A stretch of 64,000 bases of DNA. Source: Sequoia sempervirens. Its lineage: Eukaryota; Streptophyta; Pinopsida; Cupressales; Cupressaceae. Within the stretch, counting starts at the first letter, position 1, and each line of letters starts with the position of its first letter. Made by a program: the position numbers and the translations under genes. Below are positions 11,767 through 23,400 of this stretch, piece after piece. The notes under the pieces are model-generated. The model was not told the DNA's origin and did not search any database. It was given only the letters and a program-made list of their open reading frames with translations. The stretch lies in NCBI GenBank assembly GCA_007258455.2, contig VDFB02373365.1:223690006-223754005 (forward strand), in the 5' to 3' direction.

Positions 11767-12190
11767 CAAAATCTAATCTTATTGAGTAAGATGAATCATT
11801 TAGGTGTGTAGGTAATCTTTAGAAAGGATAGATACAATATGGCTACAGGAGCATTGGTTCCAAAAAGAGGAGTCTATATTGGGACAATATAAAAACTAGA
11901 TGTTAGCCCTATGAGTAGTGGATGTAATACTTACATGGTTTTTGAGGCAAACCATAAGTTTCTTATTGGAATAAAACATGTTGGTTGCAAACAAATGTCT
12001 CATATGAAGCTAAAATATGAGGATCTTTAGGTTATTGAGAATGTGAACCATGTTGTCATAGTGTGCATTAGACCATATATTGTTAACTCAAGGATAGTTT
12101 TTAGTAGGGAGATAGTTGATAGTGTTGAATGAAAATCCATTGGTTTCAAATGGGTGTCTTAGGTGAAGTTGAAATTTGAGGGTCCTCAAG
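11767..12190 (+). pseudogene. Ty1/copia pol fragment (GAG-pre-integrase region)
   Basis: One + strand frame reads NLILLSKMNHLGV, stop, VIFRKDRYNMATGALVPKRG, then VYIGTI, stop, KLDVSP. The order 'NL-L-S-L-x-x-x-G ... F-x-K/D ... tG-LVa-rG-x-x-Y' is that of the pre-integrase region of plant copia polyproteins. Further downstream the frame continues weakly with IKHVGCKQMSHMKLKYEDL and multiple stops. No protease, integrase catalytic residues or RT remain. Short and heavily mutated, so the assignment is moderate. Confidence 0.45.
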
Positions 12191-12241
12191 ATGTTTAAGT
12201 TAAGAGATATTGATGGAAAAGGTTGATACCTTGTAAAATAT

Positions 12242-12572
12242 TGTAGATATTTTAAAAAAAAACTTATTGATCAACCCCATAGTACCCCAAGGATCACTTG
12301 TAATAAAAAATATTCAACACAAGAGAGAAGCATTGAAAATGCTATGAAATCAAGAATTTGTTAGATAAAAAATGAAACTGGTAAAATACACAACAAAGAC
12401 CCCCTTATTACAAAGACAAGGATGAAACCATACAATATACTAAAATCATGATTTTTTTCTTAATCTTATGATATGAGACATAAAAATTAATTTACCTAAG
12501 AAATTTTACGTATGTAAGTGTGAATATTACCTAAAGAAACTAGTTAGGTAATATACCATGTTCACACCAACA
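12242..12572. repeat. LTR-like repeat, copy A
   Basis: Direct, same-orientation match to 35058-35393. Shared blocks include ATCAACCCCATA, CCCAAGGATCA, GATAAGGATGAAA-like and the right end TATACCATGTTCACACCAAC. The right end is CACACCAACA and the left end may be TGTAGA, so both edges fit TG...CA. Diverged, with many small indels. Confidence 0.6.
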
Positions 12573-14366
12573 ACCACCCTTAAGTGAAAATTAGGGAGTA
12601 TGATCAAATATAAAGATGCAATAGTTTATATATGGATGGGTTTTGAATATAACACCATTTTATATACCTATGTACAAAAAAATATCTCACAAGTGGAGTA
12701 AAGGAAAACAATTAATAGGAAAAACACCCTATCCAAGAGAAAATATACAAAAAAACTTGTACAAGTTAAAGAAGGAAGGAGGACTCAACATGATCCCCTA
12801 ATGAATAACTTTTTGAATTTATAATAAATGTTCTCCTTATACGAGAGAAAAAGAAAAATTATGTACCCCATATAATGTATGATCTCCTACAGTAATGGTA
12901 GATGATTGAAAAAGGACAATGATGAAGATCCATGAACACCAAAAAACATTACTCCCCTTAGAAGGAAACAATACCAAATATAAATGCAAGATGTTTGATA
13001 ACATTGTTGTTGATGTTTGCAAACTTTTCTTATGTGTTTTCATGCTAGTATGAAAGTATTGCACAATCAAATTAGGTACCATATCAATAAATGAAGAAGG
13101 GGATAAATCAATACCATGTGAAAATGAATGAAGAACAAGGTTCAAAGATAAATATGGTGTGACAATATTGATTTTGAGACTATCATAAAAGAGGATATGG
13201 ATGTCCTCAAGTTTGTTTGTTAGATTTCTAAGATGGGAATAACAAAATAAGCCCAAAATATCTATCAAGTATTCATCCGAATATATCAAATCTAAAAGAT
13301 TATGATGTTCTTGCTACAAAAAATGACTTGAATCAACAAGAGATGGAGACATGATCTTGATGTACACCATATAATGTTATTGTTCATCCCATGATAATGT
13401 GTCCACAAAAGATGTTTGAATATTAACATCTAAACATGAAGCTACCAATGTTGGAATGCAAAAATACTCAACCTTAGGACATTGAATCAAAGATAATGAA
13501 GATGAATCCTCTAAATATAGATTAGGATTCATAAAAGCCAAATAATCAATGAATATCTCTATAGGAGGATAAGAAGCATCATATTATTTATCAATTTCAT
13601 CACAACTATCAAGACTTAGTAGATAATCAATTTGGTCTTTTGTATCATCAACAAATGGTAGGTTATCACAATCATGAAGGGTAGAATAACATGATCAAAT
13701 GAGAATAGAAAGGGATGTATATTTTCAAAGATCTCCCAAATTTTGGTGTAGATAGTGTGTGGGCATTCGATATGTGAGATAGAACATACAATATCAAATC
13801 ACTATTACTAATGCATCCAAGGAAATGATCATTCTTGATATCCCATGTTTTATTTTTATTGGGTGTAAGTTAAGGGATAAGTCCATAGACATGTGGAAAG
13901 AGATGAAACCACTTGAGATTTTTCAAGATGCCACTTTTCTAAGACTCATAGTTCCCTTTGTTTAAGGTGATTATGGAAGATGAGTTGAAAAACCCATGAT
14001 TTTGTAATGATAGACATATAAAAAATAGAAATCAAACATTTAATTGGAACTTTCATAGCATAAAAATGGTCTCATGTTTTGTAAAATGTCCAATGTACAA
14101 GTCAAAATAGAAAGATTGAATTCAAAAAAAAGTAATAGGTACCAAGGGAAAATTATATAACTAGGTATATGTTTGCATAGTTCTCAGAATTAGTTTCCTA
14201 TCACTTATTTGTTTGTGAAAATAGGACATTGTATGTCCAAATTATGGTCTTTTCTATAAACTACTCTTTTAGGGCTTAAAAATTTCAAGGTGAATAGTTT
14301 GGGAATTTTCCACGCACATGATAAGATGCTTAGGACTGGGGATAGTAGATGATGACATCAACCCTA
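12573..14366. other. no recognised gene; interior of possible older element
   Basis: A 150-residue open frame exists on the - strand (12837-13289). It is Ser/His/Phe-rich, has no motif I recognise and may be chance or an old element remnant. The rest is AT-rich. It lies between the LTR-like repeat and the chromovirus target site. Confidence 0.35.
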
Positions 14367-14371
14367 TATTT

Positions 14372-15234
14372 TGATGAGGGCCACACCGCCTGAAACCCAC
14401 ATAAATCACAATAATAGATACCAACATAGAAGATGTGAGACAAAAAATAACTCACTTTCAATTATTTTTAGAAAATGAAATTACATATTCATAACTTACA
14501 ATGCTATAGTCTCATGGGCTTGATTCATTACAACAAAATCAACTCTGAAAACAAAATATATTATTTGGATCCACAATCTACACTAATGGAGCCACCTTCT
14601 ATAACCCCCCACTTATTGAGATTTTTATTTTTACCCAATAACCACCCTAGAATGTTCTAAAAAGTGAAACTTTCCCTTTTGTTTTGGCACCAAAAGTCCC
14701 ACCATTTGATTTCTTGCCTAGGAAGATATTTTAATGAAATTCAATTTTTAGTGGGGCAGCTTCGTAGGGCCATAACTTTTGATCCAAGTGTTTGATTTTC
14801 TATTATAACATATCGTTGGAAAGCTTTTGAAGAGATCTACAATGCTAAATCTATTAGAGATCAATTCATCCACTTTTCAAGTTGTTTTGAGGCCTCTAAG
14901 GTTTTTATATTTGAATTTGAAGCTACATTGGAGAAATTTCTCGGGACAAAAACTTTAATATCTTCCAAACCATACAAGTTATTGAGACAATTCTTTCATG
15001 ACCGGAAATGTTTTTTAGTTCCACTCCTTGGGGTAAATTTTCAAGTCCATACGAGCCCGTTTAGGCTAACTTACTAAAAATAGTAAGTGATCATTTTTTT
15101 CTTTTTTTTACTTCTAATTGTCTTACACCCCTTAAGTGTCATCATGAAACTCAAAACAACTAAAGAAAATAAGAAAAAAACATTTTTTTGGGTGATGCAA
15201 GATTGCCCCTGCACCACTGGATGCTCCTGCATCA
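14372..15234 (-). repeat. chromovirus 3' LTR
   Basis: 863 bp. On the - strand it begins TGATGCAGGAGCATC at 15234 and ends CCTCATCA at 14372. It aligns along its whole length to 19879-20739 with scattered substitutions. The target duplication TATTT abuts its left edge. Confidence 0.92.
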
Positions 15235-15302
15235 GACACCCAGGGTAATTTGAAAAGTGACCCCATCACTTCTTAGGAGTTAGAGGGAAACCAAGATGGT
15301 TA

Positions 15303-15433
15303 ACCTTAGCCTCAGACAACCATGATGAATCTTCAGTAGGCCTTCCTCTCCATTTCACCAATTACTTCGCACGTTGCTTGTTTCTTGTGCTTCTACCCAC
15401 ATGACTATCCAAAATTTCTTCTATCTCCTCCTT
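15303..15433 (-). pseudogene. chromodomain at integrase C-terminus
   Basis: Read on the - strand: KEEIEEILDSHVGRSTRNKQ, RAK, stop, LVKWRGRPTEDSSWLSEAKV. This is the chromodomain signature: E-x-I-L-D at the start, then a LVKWxG core and an S/TW near the end. In chromoviruses this module binds histone marks and helps choose the insertion site. The internal stop (TAA) is a decay mark. The module follows the integrase C-terminal region by about 35 codons, as expected. Confidence 0.85.
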
Positions 15434-15466
15434 TTATGAAGTAGGTGTTGGAATATTCCACTGTGC

Positions 15467-16560
15467 TTATATTGTTTCTTCATCAATTCCTCCTTCATGA
15501 TATTCTATTAAATCTAAAATTTTAAACACATGTGAAATATGAATTTCATCAAGCAACTCTACCTCATATTCATTTCCTAAATCATGCTTCTTCGGGATCT
15601 TGAATGGTCCAAACTTCTTCATCTTTAACTTTTTGTATGTACCAACTGCAAACCTCTCCTTTTGCAAATCAAACATGACTTCATCTCCTACTTGAAACTC
15701 CTTATACCTCCTTTTTTTATATTCCTTAGCCTTATATTGTGAGTTCATCTTATTGATATGTTTCTTCACCTCTTCATACAAATTCTTTAGGTGTTCAAAA
15801 AAATCTTCAACCTCGGCACTACTCTTCTCCCCATTATCCATATTTCTTAGTTTAGAAGCAGTTCTTGGAATACTCCCATACACAATCTAGAATGGTGATT
15901 TACCAGTTCTCCTATTGACAAAATTTTTGTAAGAAAATTCTTCCTATGGTATAATCAAATCCCATCCCTTGGTCTTATCTCCTACTAAGCATCTTAGCAG
16001 GTTACCCAAACTCCTATTCACCACTTTTGTTTTCCATCAGTCTATGGATGGCATGGAGAACTAAAATTCAAATCTGTCTTCAACTTCTTCCATAATGTCC
16101 TCCAAAAATAACCAACAAATTCGGTATCTCTTTCTAAAACTATACTCTTTGGTAGACCATGCAATCTCACTACCTCTATGAAAAAAACTCTGCAACATGA
16201 ACAACATCATTGGCCTTATGACAAGGAATTAAATGTGCCACATTTGAAAATCTATCCACCACCACAAATATGGAATCATGCCCTCTATGTGTCCTTGGCA
16301 AGCTAAGAACAAAATACATGCTAATGTCGTCCCATGGCCTCTCAAGTACGGGTAATGGTTGATACAATCTAGTGTTTTGAATTACTCCTTTCTTCATCTG
16401 ACATACTCTACAACTCTACACAAACTTCTTCACATCTTGTTGTAACTATGGCAAGCAATAATTCTCACTAACAAGAGAAATGGTCTTATCTCAACCTAAA
16501 TGTCCAACCAATCCTCCACTATGCTTCTCCTTGATTAGATTCTCTCTCATAGAACTCCTT
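15467..16560 (-). pseudogene. chromovirus integrase
   Basis: DDE integrase. The zinc-binding end is visible as SCRVCQMKKG near 16400, preceded by a TAG where Gln is expected. The core reads ISMYFVLSLPRTHRGHDSIF and [19 protein letters not shown]. Family members have MDFVLGLP, so the first catalytic Asp appears replaced by Tyr. The middle part (15884-16175) is frame-broken. The C-terminal region (15883-15467) reads KEFQVGDEVMFDLQKERFA and KKLKMKKFGPFKI, the usual GPF/Y-type tail. It is followed by the chromodomain. Loss of a catalytic Asp means no integration activity. Confidence 0.88.
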
Positions 16561-16598
16561 AGAATGCACAATTGACTTCCTCTAAACAACATCCCATC

Positions 16599-17110
16599 TT
16601 AGATTAGGAAATCCAACCATCTTGTCTTATCCAATGTAACATGTTCCAAACAAGCCTTCCAAGCTTCTGCAAGCTCTAGATCTTCAGGATATAAACTCTT
16701 GAGTTCATTGAACCCAACAACCTCTATATTCATCTCTATCAACAAATTTTGCCTTCTCAAGGTATCTGCGAATTTGTTTGAACTTCCACTCCTATGCTTC
16801 AAAACAAAAGTATAGCTCTGCAAAAACTCAACCCATTTTAAGTGCCTTTTATTTAACTTTCCTTGACTATTGAGATATTGTAAAGCTTGGTGATCAGTAC
16901 ATAAAACAAATTCTTTTGGAAACAAATAGTGTCTCCATTTCTTCAAAGCTTGAACTAAAGCATAAAACTCCTAATCATAGACAAAATATCTCTTCTTAGC
17001 ATTGTTCAACTTATCACTAAAATAGGAAACATGCTTACCTTCTTGACTCAAAATAGCTCCTATGGCAGTGCCACTAGCATCACAATCTACCAAAAAGACC
17101 TTATTGAAAT
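16599..17110 (-). pseudogene. chromovirus RNase H
   Basis: RNase H fused after RT. FLVDCDASGTAIGAILSQEG (first Asp) lies near 17090 and KRYFVYD, stop, EFYALVQALKKW (Glu) near 16960, with the single in-frame stop exactly between the two usual blocks. LCTDHQALQYLNSQGKL near 16880 supplies the third Asp. HRSGSSNKFADTLRR near 16780 matches the terminal 'N-x-x-AD-x-LSR' motif. All catalytic residues remain visible. This is a standard gypsy RNase H. Confidence 0.88.
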
Positions 17111-18313
17111 CTAGAAGCACAAAAATAGGTTGCTCAATGACTTTCTTCTTCAGCATATCAAAACAATTTTCTGCTCCTACAGTCCATTTAAAATCCTTTC
17201 TATCCACTCCCATTGCTTTAGTTAGAGGTGCACAAATAATACTGAAATTCTTAATAAAATTTCTGTAAAAACTTGCTAGACCATGAAATGACCTTACCTT
17301 TGTAACACTCCTTGAGGTAGGCCATTCAGTGATAACTCTTACCTTCTCTGGATCCATTTTAAGACCCTCTGTTGAGACAACAAATCCCAAATACACCAAC
17401 TCTCTCTTCACAAAACTACATTTTTTCAAATTAATCGACAGCTTCTCCTCCCTTAGCTTCTCAAAAACTCTTTAGATATGCATCAAGTGCTCCTCCAATG
17501 TCTTACCAAAAATCAAAATATCATCCAAATAAACAATAAAAAAAAATTCCTAAAAATTCTTTCAATGCCTCATTCATAAGCCGCATAAATGTGCTTAGTG
17601 CATTGGTTAGCCCAAAAGGCATGGCTAACCACTCATACAAGCCCTTCTTGGTTTTTAAGGTTGTCTTCCATTCATCTCCTTCTCTAATTCAGATCTGGTG
17701 ATATCCACTCTTCAAATCTATCTTCGTGAAGTACTCAGCTCCACTCAAAAAATCCATAATGTCATCCATTCTCAGCAAGGGAAATCTATACTTGATGTTG
17801 ATCTTGTTGATGGCTCTAGAATCTATACCCATCTGCCATTCCCCATCCTTCTTTGGTGCTAGTACTACAAGTACTTCTCATGGACTCAAACTCTCTGATC
17901 AATCCCTTCCACAACAACTCTTGAACTTGTTTGTTCAACTTTTCACTCTCTGTTGGAGTCATATGATGAGCTACCTTATTCAGAAAATTGGCTCCAAGAA
18001 TTAGGTCCGTCTGATGACTAATATTTATTACTAGAGGAAAACCTTCAAGTACGTTATTAGAAACAATATTTTGAAACTCATTCAACATATCTAAAACCTC
18101 TATAGGTACCTCACTAGTATCTTCTTTATCAACTCTAGGGATCAATGCAAAACACATATGCTCATGCCTCATACATTCTAGGAACTTTCTTCCATCAAAC
18201 AAACAAATTCTTGAATTATTGCATACCTTTTCTTCTTCCTCCCTCAAGGGTTTCAACTTATGATGAACACCATCCTTTGTCAAGGAATAGGTGTTAGCAT
18301 GTCCATCATGCAC
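17111..18313 (-). pseudogene. chromovirus reverse transcriptase
   Basis: RT on the - strand. Upstream block: [18 protein letters not shown] near 17900. After a frame change it continues [19 protein letters not shown] sequence and [17 protein letters not shown] sequence with the first catalytic Asp near 17710. VYLDDILIF, with both catalytic Asp residues, lies near 17530. LKKCSFVKRELVYLGFVVS and VRSFHGLASFYRNFIKNFS form the connection region. At least two frameshifts and several stops are present. The N-terminal ORF (18313-17816) also contains the spacer after protease. Confidence 0.88.
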
Positions 18314-18339
18314 TGCTCGTCGATCAAAATGTCATAGTC

Positions 18340-18610
18340 TTCCTAACAACATATGAAAAACATCCATAGGCATAATATCACACAATACCTCATCATGGTA
18401 ATTTCCAATCTTGAAATTTACCAGACATTGTTCATTTACCAAAGCTTTATGGTCCTTCTACAACCAAGCAACTTGGTATGGATTCAGATGCCTTCTCTCC
18501 AACCGCAACTTACTAACCATCTCTTTTGAAAAAAGGTTGTAGTACTACCTCCATCAATAATAACATTGCAAACTTTACCTTCACACTTACATCTAGTGCG
18601 AAACAAATTC
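18340..18610 (-). pseudogene. chromovirus aspartic protease
   Basis: Retropepsin. Near 18570 the - strand reads CEGKVCNVIIDGGSTTT. The DGGS block stands where many gypsy elements have DSGS. After a one-base shift it continues with LRLERRHLNPYQVAWL, then LVNEQCLVNFKIGNYHDEVL, and the terminal MPMDVFHMLLGRL near 18350. The last block is the ILLGRPW-type end of the protease fold. Frame breaks make it inactive. It sits correctly between the gag knuckle and RT. Confidence 0.8.
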
Positions 18611-18639
18611 TTCCTTTGAATTGGTTTTTTCTCCTCATT

Positions 18640-19775
18640 CAGTAAGGCTCTTATAGTAACAAGAACTTCTCCTCCTTTTGCATCCTCAGAATGTGAAGAC
18701 TCGGCATCTTCATCTACATGTGCAACTCGTGTATTACCCTCAGGTCTTCTATTTGTCCTTCCTTGATGTTGAGGACACTCATAGGCTCTATGTTCTTCTC
18801 CGCACTAGAAACAGGTTCCATGAAAGCCTCCTCTTCCTATTCCTCGTTTAGATCTTCCTCTTCCTCTTTGGTCTCCATTATTCTAATCATGAGGACGATA
18901 TGAGTTATCTCCTTTCTGGTTCTGGCTACTACTGGATCCTTCACCCTTCTTTTGATCTTCATTTCTACCTCCATATGACCATCCACTAGTCTTTCCACCA
19001 CAACCCCCACCTCTTTTCTTGCTTTTAAATCTTCTATTCAACTTTTCTTCTTCCTTCAAATCAAATTGATATGCATCTTCAATGGTAGATATTCTTACCA
19101 GACCCAATTCTTCTTGAATACTTGGCTTCAACCCATTTATGTAACAGGTAACTTTCTCCTTATTGGCCTCAGAATGGCCTATTCTAATCAAGACATGGTA
19201 GAATTATTTTGTATACTCCTTGATAGATTTTCCCGCTTGTTTGAACCCTTGCATCTTTTTCAAAAAATCTAGCTCATAGTCCACAGGAATGAAGTGTCTT
19301 TTTAATTTGTCCACCATACAATCCCATCTTGGTATTTTCTCTTTTCCTCTTTGATTTCTTTCTAGTTGTGCCTCTTTCCACTAAATATTTGAATAACCCT
19401 TTAGGTTGGTCTTTGAAAATTTGACCCTCTCGAGATCTTCCACCTCCTCATACTCAAAGTACTCCATATCATTGATCCAATCAATCAACTCTTCTGGGTT
19501 AAGATTTCTAGAAAATGTAGAAACGTCAATCTTTGGCCTTTTCCCAATCTTAGAGATGGCCTTAAATAATCTAACTTTCTATGGATCTACTGCATCTTGT
19601 TATTCTTCAAACTGTTCCTCATTTTCAGCTTCATCTTTACTTTCATCTCCTCTTCTTGGCTCAAACCCTTGATGCAACTCCTCTTGCAGTGTTTTAACTT
19701 GTCTTTGCAGGTCTCTAAAACCATCTTCTAGTACAATAACATTCCTTCCACCACCATGGTTTCTTCACGAAGGCA
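18640..19775 (-). pseudogene. chromovirus gag with CCHC knuckle
   Basis: Capsid-nucleocapsid polyprotein. The ATG at 19775 (MPS, then a stop) is the likely start because it lies ~90 bases inside the primer site. An N-terminal coiled-coil segment DLQRQVKTLQEELHQGFEP comes first. The capsid core includes NPEELIDWINDMEYFEYEEV, KLKRHFIPVDYELDFLKKM and CYINGLKPSIQEELGL. A basic Gly/Ser-rich linker follows, then CF, stop, CGEEHRAYEC near 18800, a C-x2-C-x4-H-x4-C knuckle with a TAG in place of Gln. About six stops interrupt an otherwise single frame, which suggests mostly point-mutation decay. Confidence 0.85.
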
Positions 19776-19864
19776 TTCTGATCACTTTTCCTAGAAACCC
19801 ACAACCACAAGTCCTGGTGTAAACTGTCTCATTTGGAAATTTTTTTACACACTTAGGAAAACCT

Positions 19865-19876
19865 GCTCTAATACCA
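19865..19876 (-). promoter_or_regulatory. chromovirus primer-binding site
   Basis: TGGTATTAGAGC on the - strand, two bases inside the LTR. It differs at one position from TGGTATCAGAGC, the classic site complementary to plant initiator tRNA-Met. Confidence 0.9.
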
Positions 19877-19878
19877 CT

Positions 19879-20739
19879 TTATGAGGGCCAAATCCCAAAA
19901 CCCAAACAAATCACAACAATAGATACCAACACAAAATATGCGAGATAAAAAATAATTCACTTTCAATTATTTTTAGAAAATGAAATTATAGATTCAAAAC
20001 TTGCAATGCTACAACCTCATGGGCTTGATTCATTACAACAAAATCAACTCTGAAAACAAAATATATTATTGGGAGCCACAATCTACACTAATGGAGCCAC
20101 CTTCTACAAACCCCCACTTATCCCTCTTTATTTTTACTTAATAACCGCCCTAGAATGTTCTAGAAAGTGTAACTTTCCCTTTTGTTTTGGCGCCAAACGT
20201 CTTGCCATTTGATTTCTTGCTTAGGAAGATATTTTAATGAAATTCAATTTTTAGTGGGGTAGCTTCATAGGGCCATAAATTTTGATCTGGCTGTCTAAAT
20301 TGCTATTATAACATATCATTGGAAATCTCTCGAAGAGATCTACAACGCCAAACCCATTGGAGATCAGTTCATCCACTTTTTGTGTTGTTTCGGAGCCTCT
20401 AAGTTTTTCATATTTGAATTTGAAGCTGCATTAGAGAATTTTCTCGGGATGGAAACTTTAATATCTCCCAAACTATAGAGGGTATTGAGATGATTCTTTT
20501 AGGATCATAAATGTTTTTCAGTTCTACTCCTTGGGGTAAATTTTTCAGGTCCATACAAGCCTGTTTAGTATGACTTACTAAAAATAGTACGTGATTATTT
20601 TTTTCATTTTTTGACTTCTGACTTCCTTACACCCCTTAAGTGCCATCATGGGACTCAAAACAACTAAAGAAAATAAGAAAAAAATATTTTTCTTGGGTGA
20701 TGCAAGATTACCCCTACACCACTAGATGCTCTTGCATCA
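19879..20739 (-). repeat. chromovirus 5' LTR
   Basis: 861 bp, matching 14372-15234 throughout. On the - strand it starts TGATGCAAGAGCATC at 20739. Its inner end reads CCTCATAA instead of CCTCATCA. The promoter of the element would lie here. Confidence 0.92.
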
Positions 20740-20744
20740 TATTT

Positions 20745-20755
20745 ATAACCCTATA
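20745..20755. other. 11-bp remnant of pre-insertion DNA between two LTR elements
   Basis: ATAACCCTATA is all that separates the TATTT duplication of the chromovirus from the GAATT duplication of the next element. Confidence 0.85.
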
Positions 20756-20760
20756 GAATT

Positions 20761-22129
20761 TGTAGAATCGAAATTTATCACCCTTGATAATTTCACACTA
20801 TGTTCTTCTTCCCCTAAATTTTTGAGCCTAATTGGGCCCCCTAATTTCCTAAATTATGCATTTTATAGCCCATTTGTACCACTTTCCAATAAATTGCAAG
20901 CATTGAACAAATGCATCCATTTAATGTTTTGCCATCGACACCTTATGTCCTAGAAAATGGGGCCAAGACTAGGACACCCTAGGGTGTCTAAGTCCTCCTA
21001 TGGTGCTAGGACCCAATCTTAATATCTTAGTGTCAACATTTTAATATTTGCAATCCAACTTGCAAAGGTTAGCTATTGGGATCTATTTTTTTGGAAATTG
21101 AATAAATGCTTATAAATGCCTAGTTATTGCATCATTTGAAATCTAAGTGAAAATTATCTAGCAAGAGGTGAATACTAAGAGCATACAAGAGAAATTCAAG
21201 AGAAAAATTTATGTGATTTATTGCAGCGATTCAAGATCCAAGCATCGTGCCAAAGTGTATGTGAGTCTATATTGTCATAATATCATTGTTTTGTGAAGGC
21301 TAACCCTTTTTGTAGGTCTCCAAGCAATTTCAAGCATTCAAGAAAGCAAGATTCAAGACCTTGAGGTGATGTGTATGACTTCAGCCCTTCAAGGAAGCCA
21401 TTGAAGGGTGGTGAGTTGCAACACTTTATGATTTCATCATTCCTTCCTATCTTTTATCCATTTTTATCATTGGCATTGCTATGTGGAAGTGGAAACACTA
21501 ACATGGGCTTTGACTGAGGCAAGCACCTAAATGACACAACCCTTTCCTTCTCTTTGAATGTGAAGGTTTTAGGCTTGAAGAGGATTGAAGGAAGTTTGAA
21601 GATAAGTTGTTCATCATTGCATTTAAATCCCTACACCTCGTCAACTCACAAAAACTCACCTACAGAATTATCTGACAATGTTCTAACAACTCTGTAAGTA
21701 AAAATGAAGATCTCAGATCTATCATCAGAGGACCTCAAAATTAGAGAACTTGAGAGGCATACAAGGACTTATACACCCTTGTGTGAATTAGTCCTCCTAT
21801 TCACACTAAAACTAATTTTTCTAGGAAGGTACATAGTCCTTTGCACTTCCCAAATCTACCTACAAACTGTTGTTTCAGTATATTCATGTTGGGATCTTGC
21901 ATTTTACATATTAGGGTACATAATCTAATTAGGTTAATCATATTCAATCAATTCCAATCGATTCCAATTCCCAAATCGATGGAGATATAGGTCTAATTAG
22001 CTCACCTTCATGGTTGAAATTCAATCTATACACCTTGTTGATCTTCATCTCAATGAAACCCTAGGAAAAGGCCTCAAATCCTATTGTTCTAAGCACTTAA
22101 AACTTAGGATCACATTTTTCTATATTTCA
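20761..22129 (+). repeat. 5' LTR of the 14-kb element
   Basis: 1369 bp, starting TGTAGAATCG and ending TATATTTCA. It aligns to 33358-34722 along its length, for example at TGAGCCTAATTGGGCCCCCT and GGAAGCCATTGAAGGGTGGT. Directly after it comes TTTTGGTGAACC, which may be the primer site but matches no tRNA that I can name with confidence. Confidence 0.9.
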
Positions 22130-23363
22130 TTTTGGTGAACCTAACATTTTGACATCATATGTACCTTTTGAAAATTAACCCTAGATCTAGGTTTTTCTTT
22201 GCATTGCTTTTCATTTCTCATGTACGGTTTCATTTTTGCATCATAAAAATATAAAAAAAATAAAAAATATTTGCATCCCATATTACATCATCGGCTGCAT
22301 TAGGATTTATTTTAGTCATTTAGGTCAGATCTACATTCAAAATAACTCTTTATTGTTGCATACTTGCATTTGAGTCATATTGTCTTAAATTGTGAAAATT
22401 CTAGAAACATATTCATTTGCAGACTTGTTTGCACACAAAAGAAAAAACTTTAGACAATATAATAAACATTCAACTTTTGAATTTTTAGAACCCCTATCAA
22501 GGGCACAGATGCCCTTGGGTGCCTCTGTCCTCCTACACTTGCATCAACAAAAAATTTCACACATCATTATCTCTGTGTCTTTAGTCTGTTTATGCTTGCA
22601 AATATTTGAATTGGAATTCTTAATTGTATGTATTTAGGTATCTTTCATATAGTTCAAAAAGTGAAAAAAATTACATTGTTTGATTTCAAAATTGCATCAA
22701 AATCATCATTTTCAGGTTGTGGCATCTTAGAATTAGTCAATTATTGCATTTTAGATTTGGAAATTGCATTCAAAAATGTCAAAACATCTTCCACATTATT
22801 GCACACTTGCATTTTGAAGAACATTGTCTTAAAATGAGCAAAATATTAGAAAATATTCATTGCTAAACCTATTTGCAAGCAGACCTAGAATCCTTCAGTA
22901 ATGGCTTATGTTGGTGTTTTTTCCAGCAGAACCAAGCAATTCTCTAAAAAAGTAGACAACTCTTATAGTGAAGAACTGCAGGGTCAGTGGCCAACGCAAC
23001 GAGTATAGGCTTTTGTGATCCTTACTCCACTTCAAGCTTTGTGAAACCTAGGAGGGTGATCCCAATTGTGTTTTTGTGAAGTATATTTGATTAGTAACAC
23101 ATTTATACACAGATTGATTCCTATTTATTGCAAATAAAATCCTTCTTACTAAAGATTTGGTAGATCTTCGAATGAATGACTATCTATTTGCTAGGAATTG
23201 GGGATATTCCTTACCCACACTATCCTTGAAAAGATTCTAAATGAATATTGTCTCATCTTAAGTCCAGGGTTAGGGACACTATTTATTCATTTCATGCAAT
23301 ATTTCCCAACAAACTAACTAGTGCCTCATCAAATTAGAGCAACTAAGTCAAATATGTAAGAAT

Positions 23364-23400
<37 letters not shown>

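Larger units (their letters stand above)
14372..20739 (-). mobile_element. Ty3/gypsy chromovirus, structurally complete, 6.37 kb
   Basis: Complete LTR retrotransposon on the - strand. LTRs lie at 14372-15234 and 19879-20739, flanked by the 5-bp duplication TATTT (14367-14371 and 20740-20744). LTR ends are TGATG...CATCA, with one mismatch at the inner end of the upstream LTR. Reading downward: primer-binding site, gag with zinc knuckle, protease, RT, RNase H, integrase, chromodomain, 3' LTR. The gag-PR-RT-RH-IN-chromodomain order defines a plant chromovirus. Stops and several frameshifts make it non-coding, and the two LTRs have clearly diverged, so insertion is not recent. Confidence 0.95.

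Noticed and set aside
12837..13289. 150-residue - strand frame
   Set aside because: No motif, biased composition, and no supporting neighbours. Kept only as a note in the region entry.
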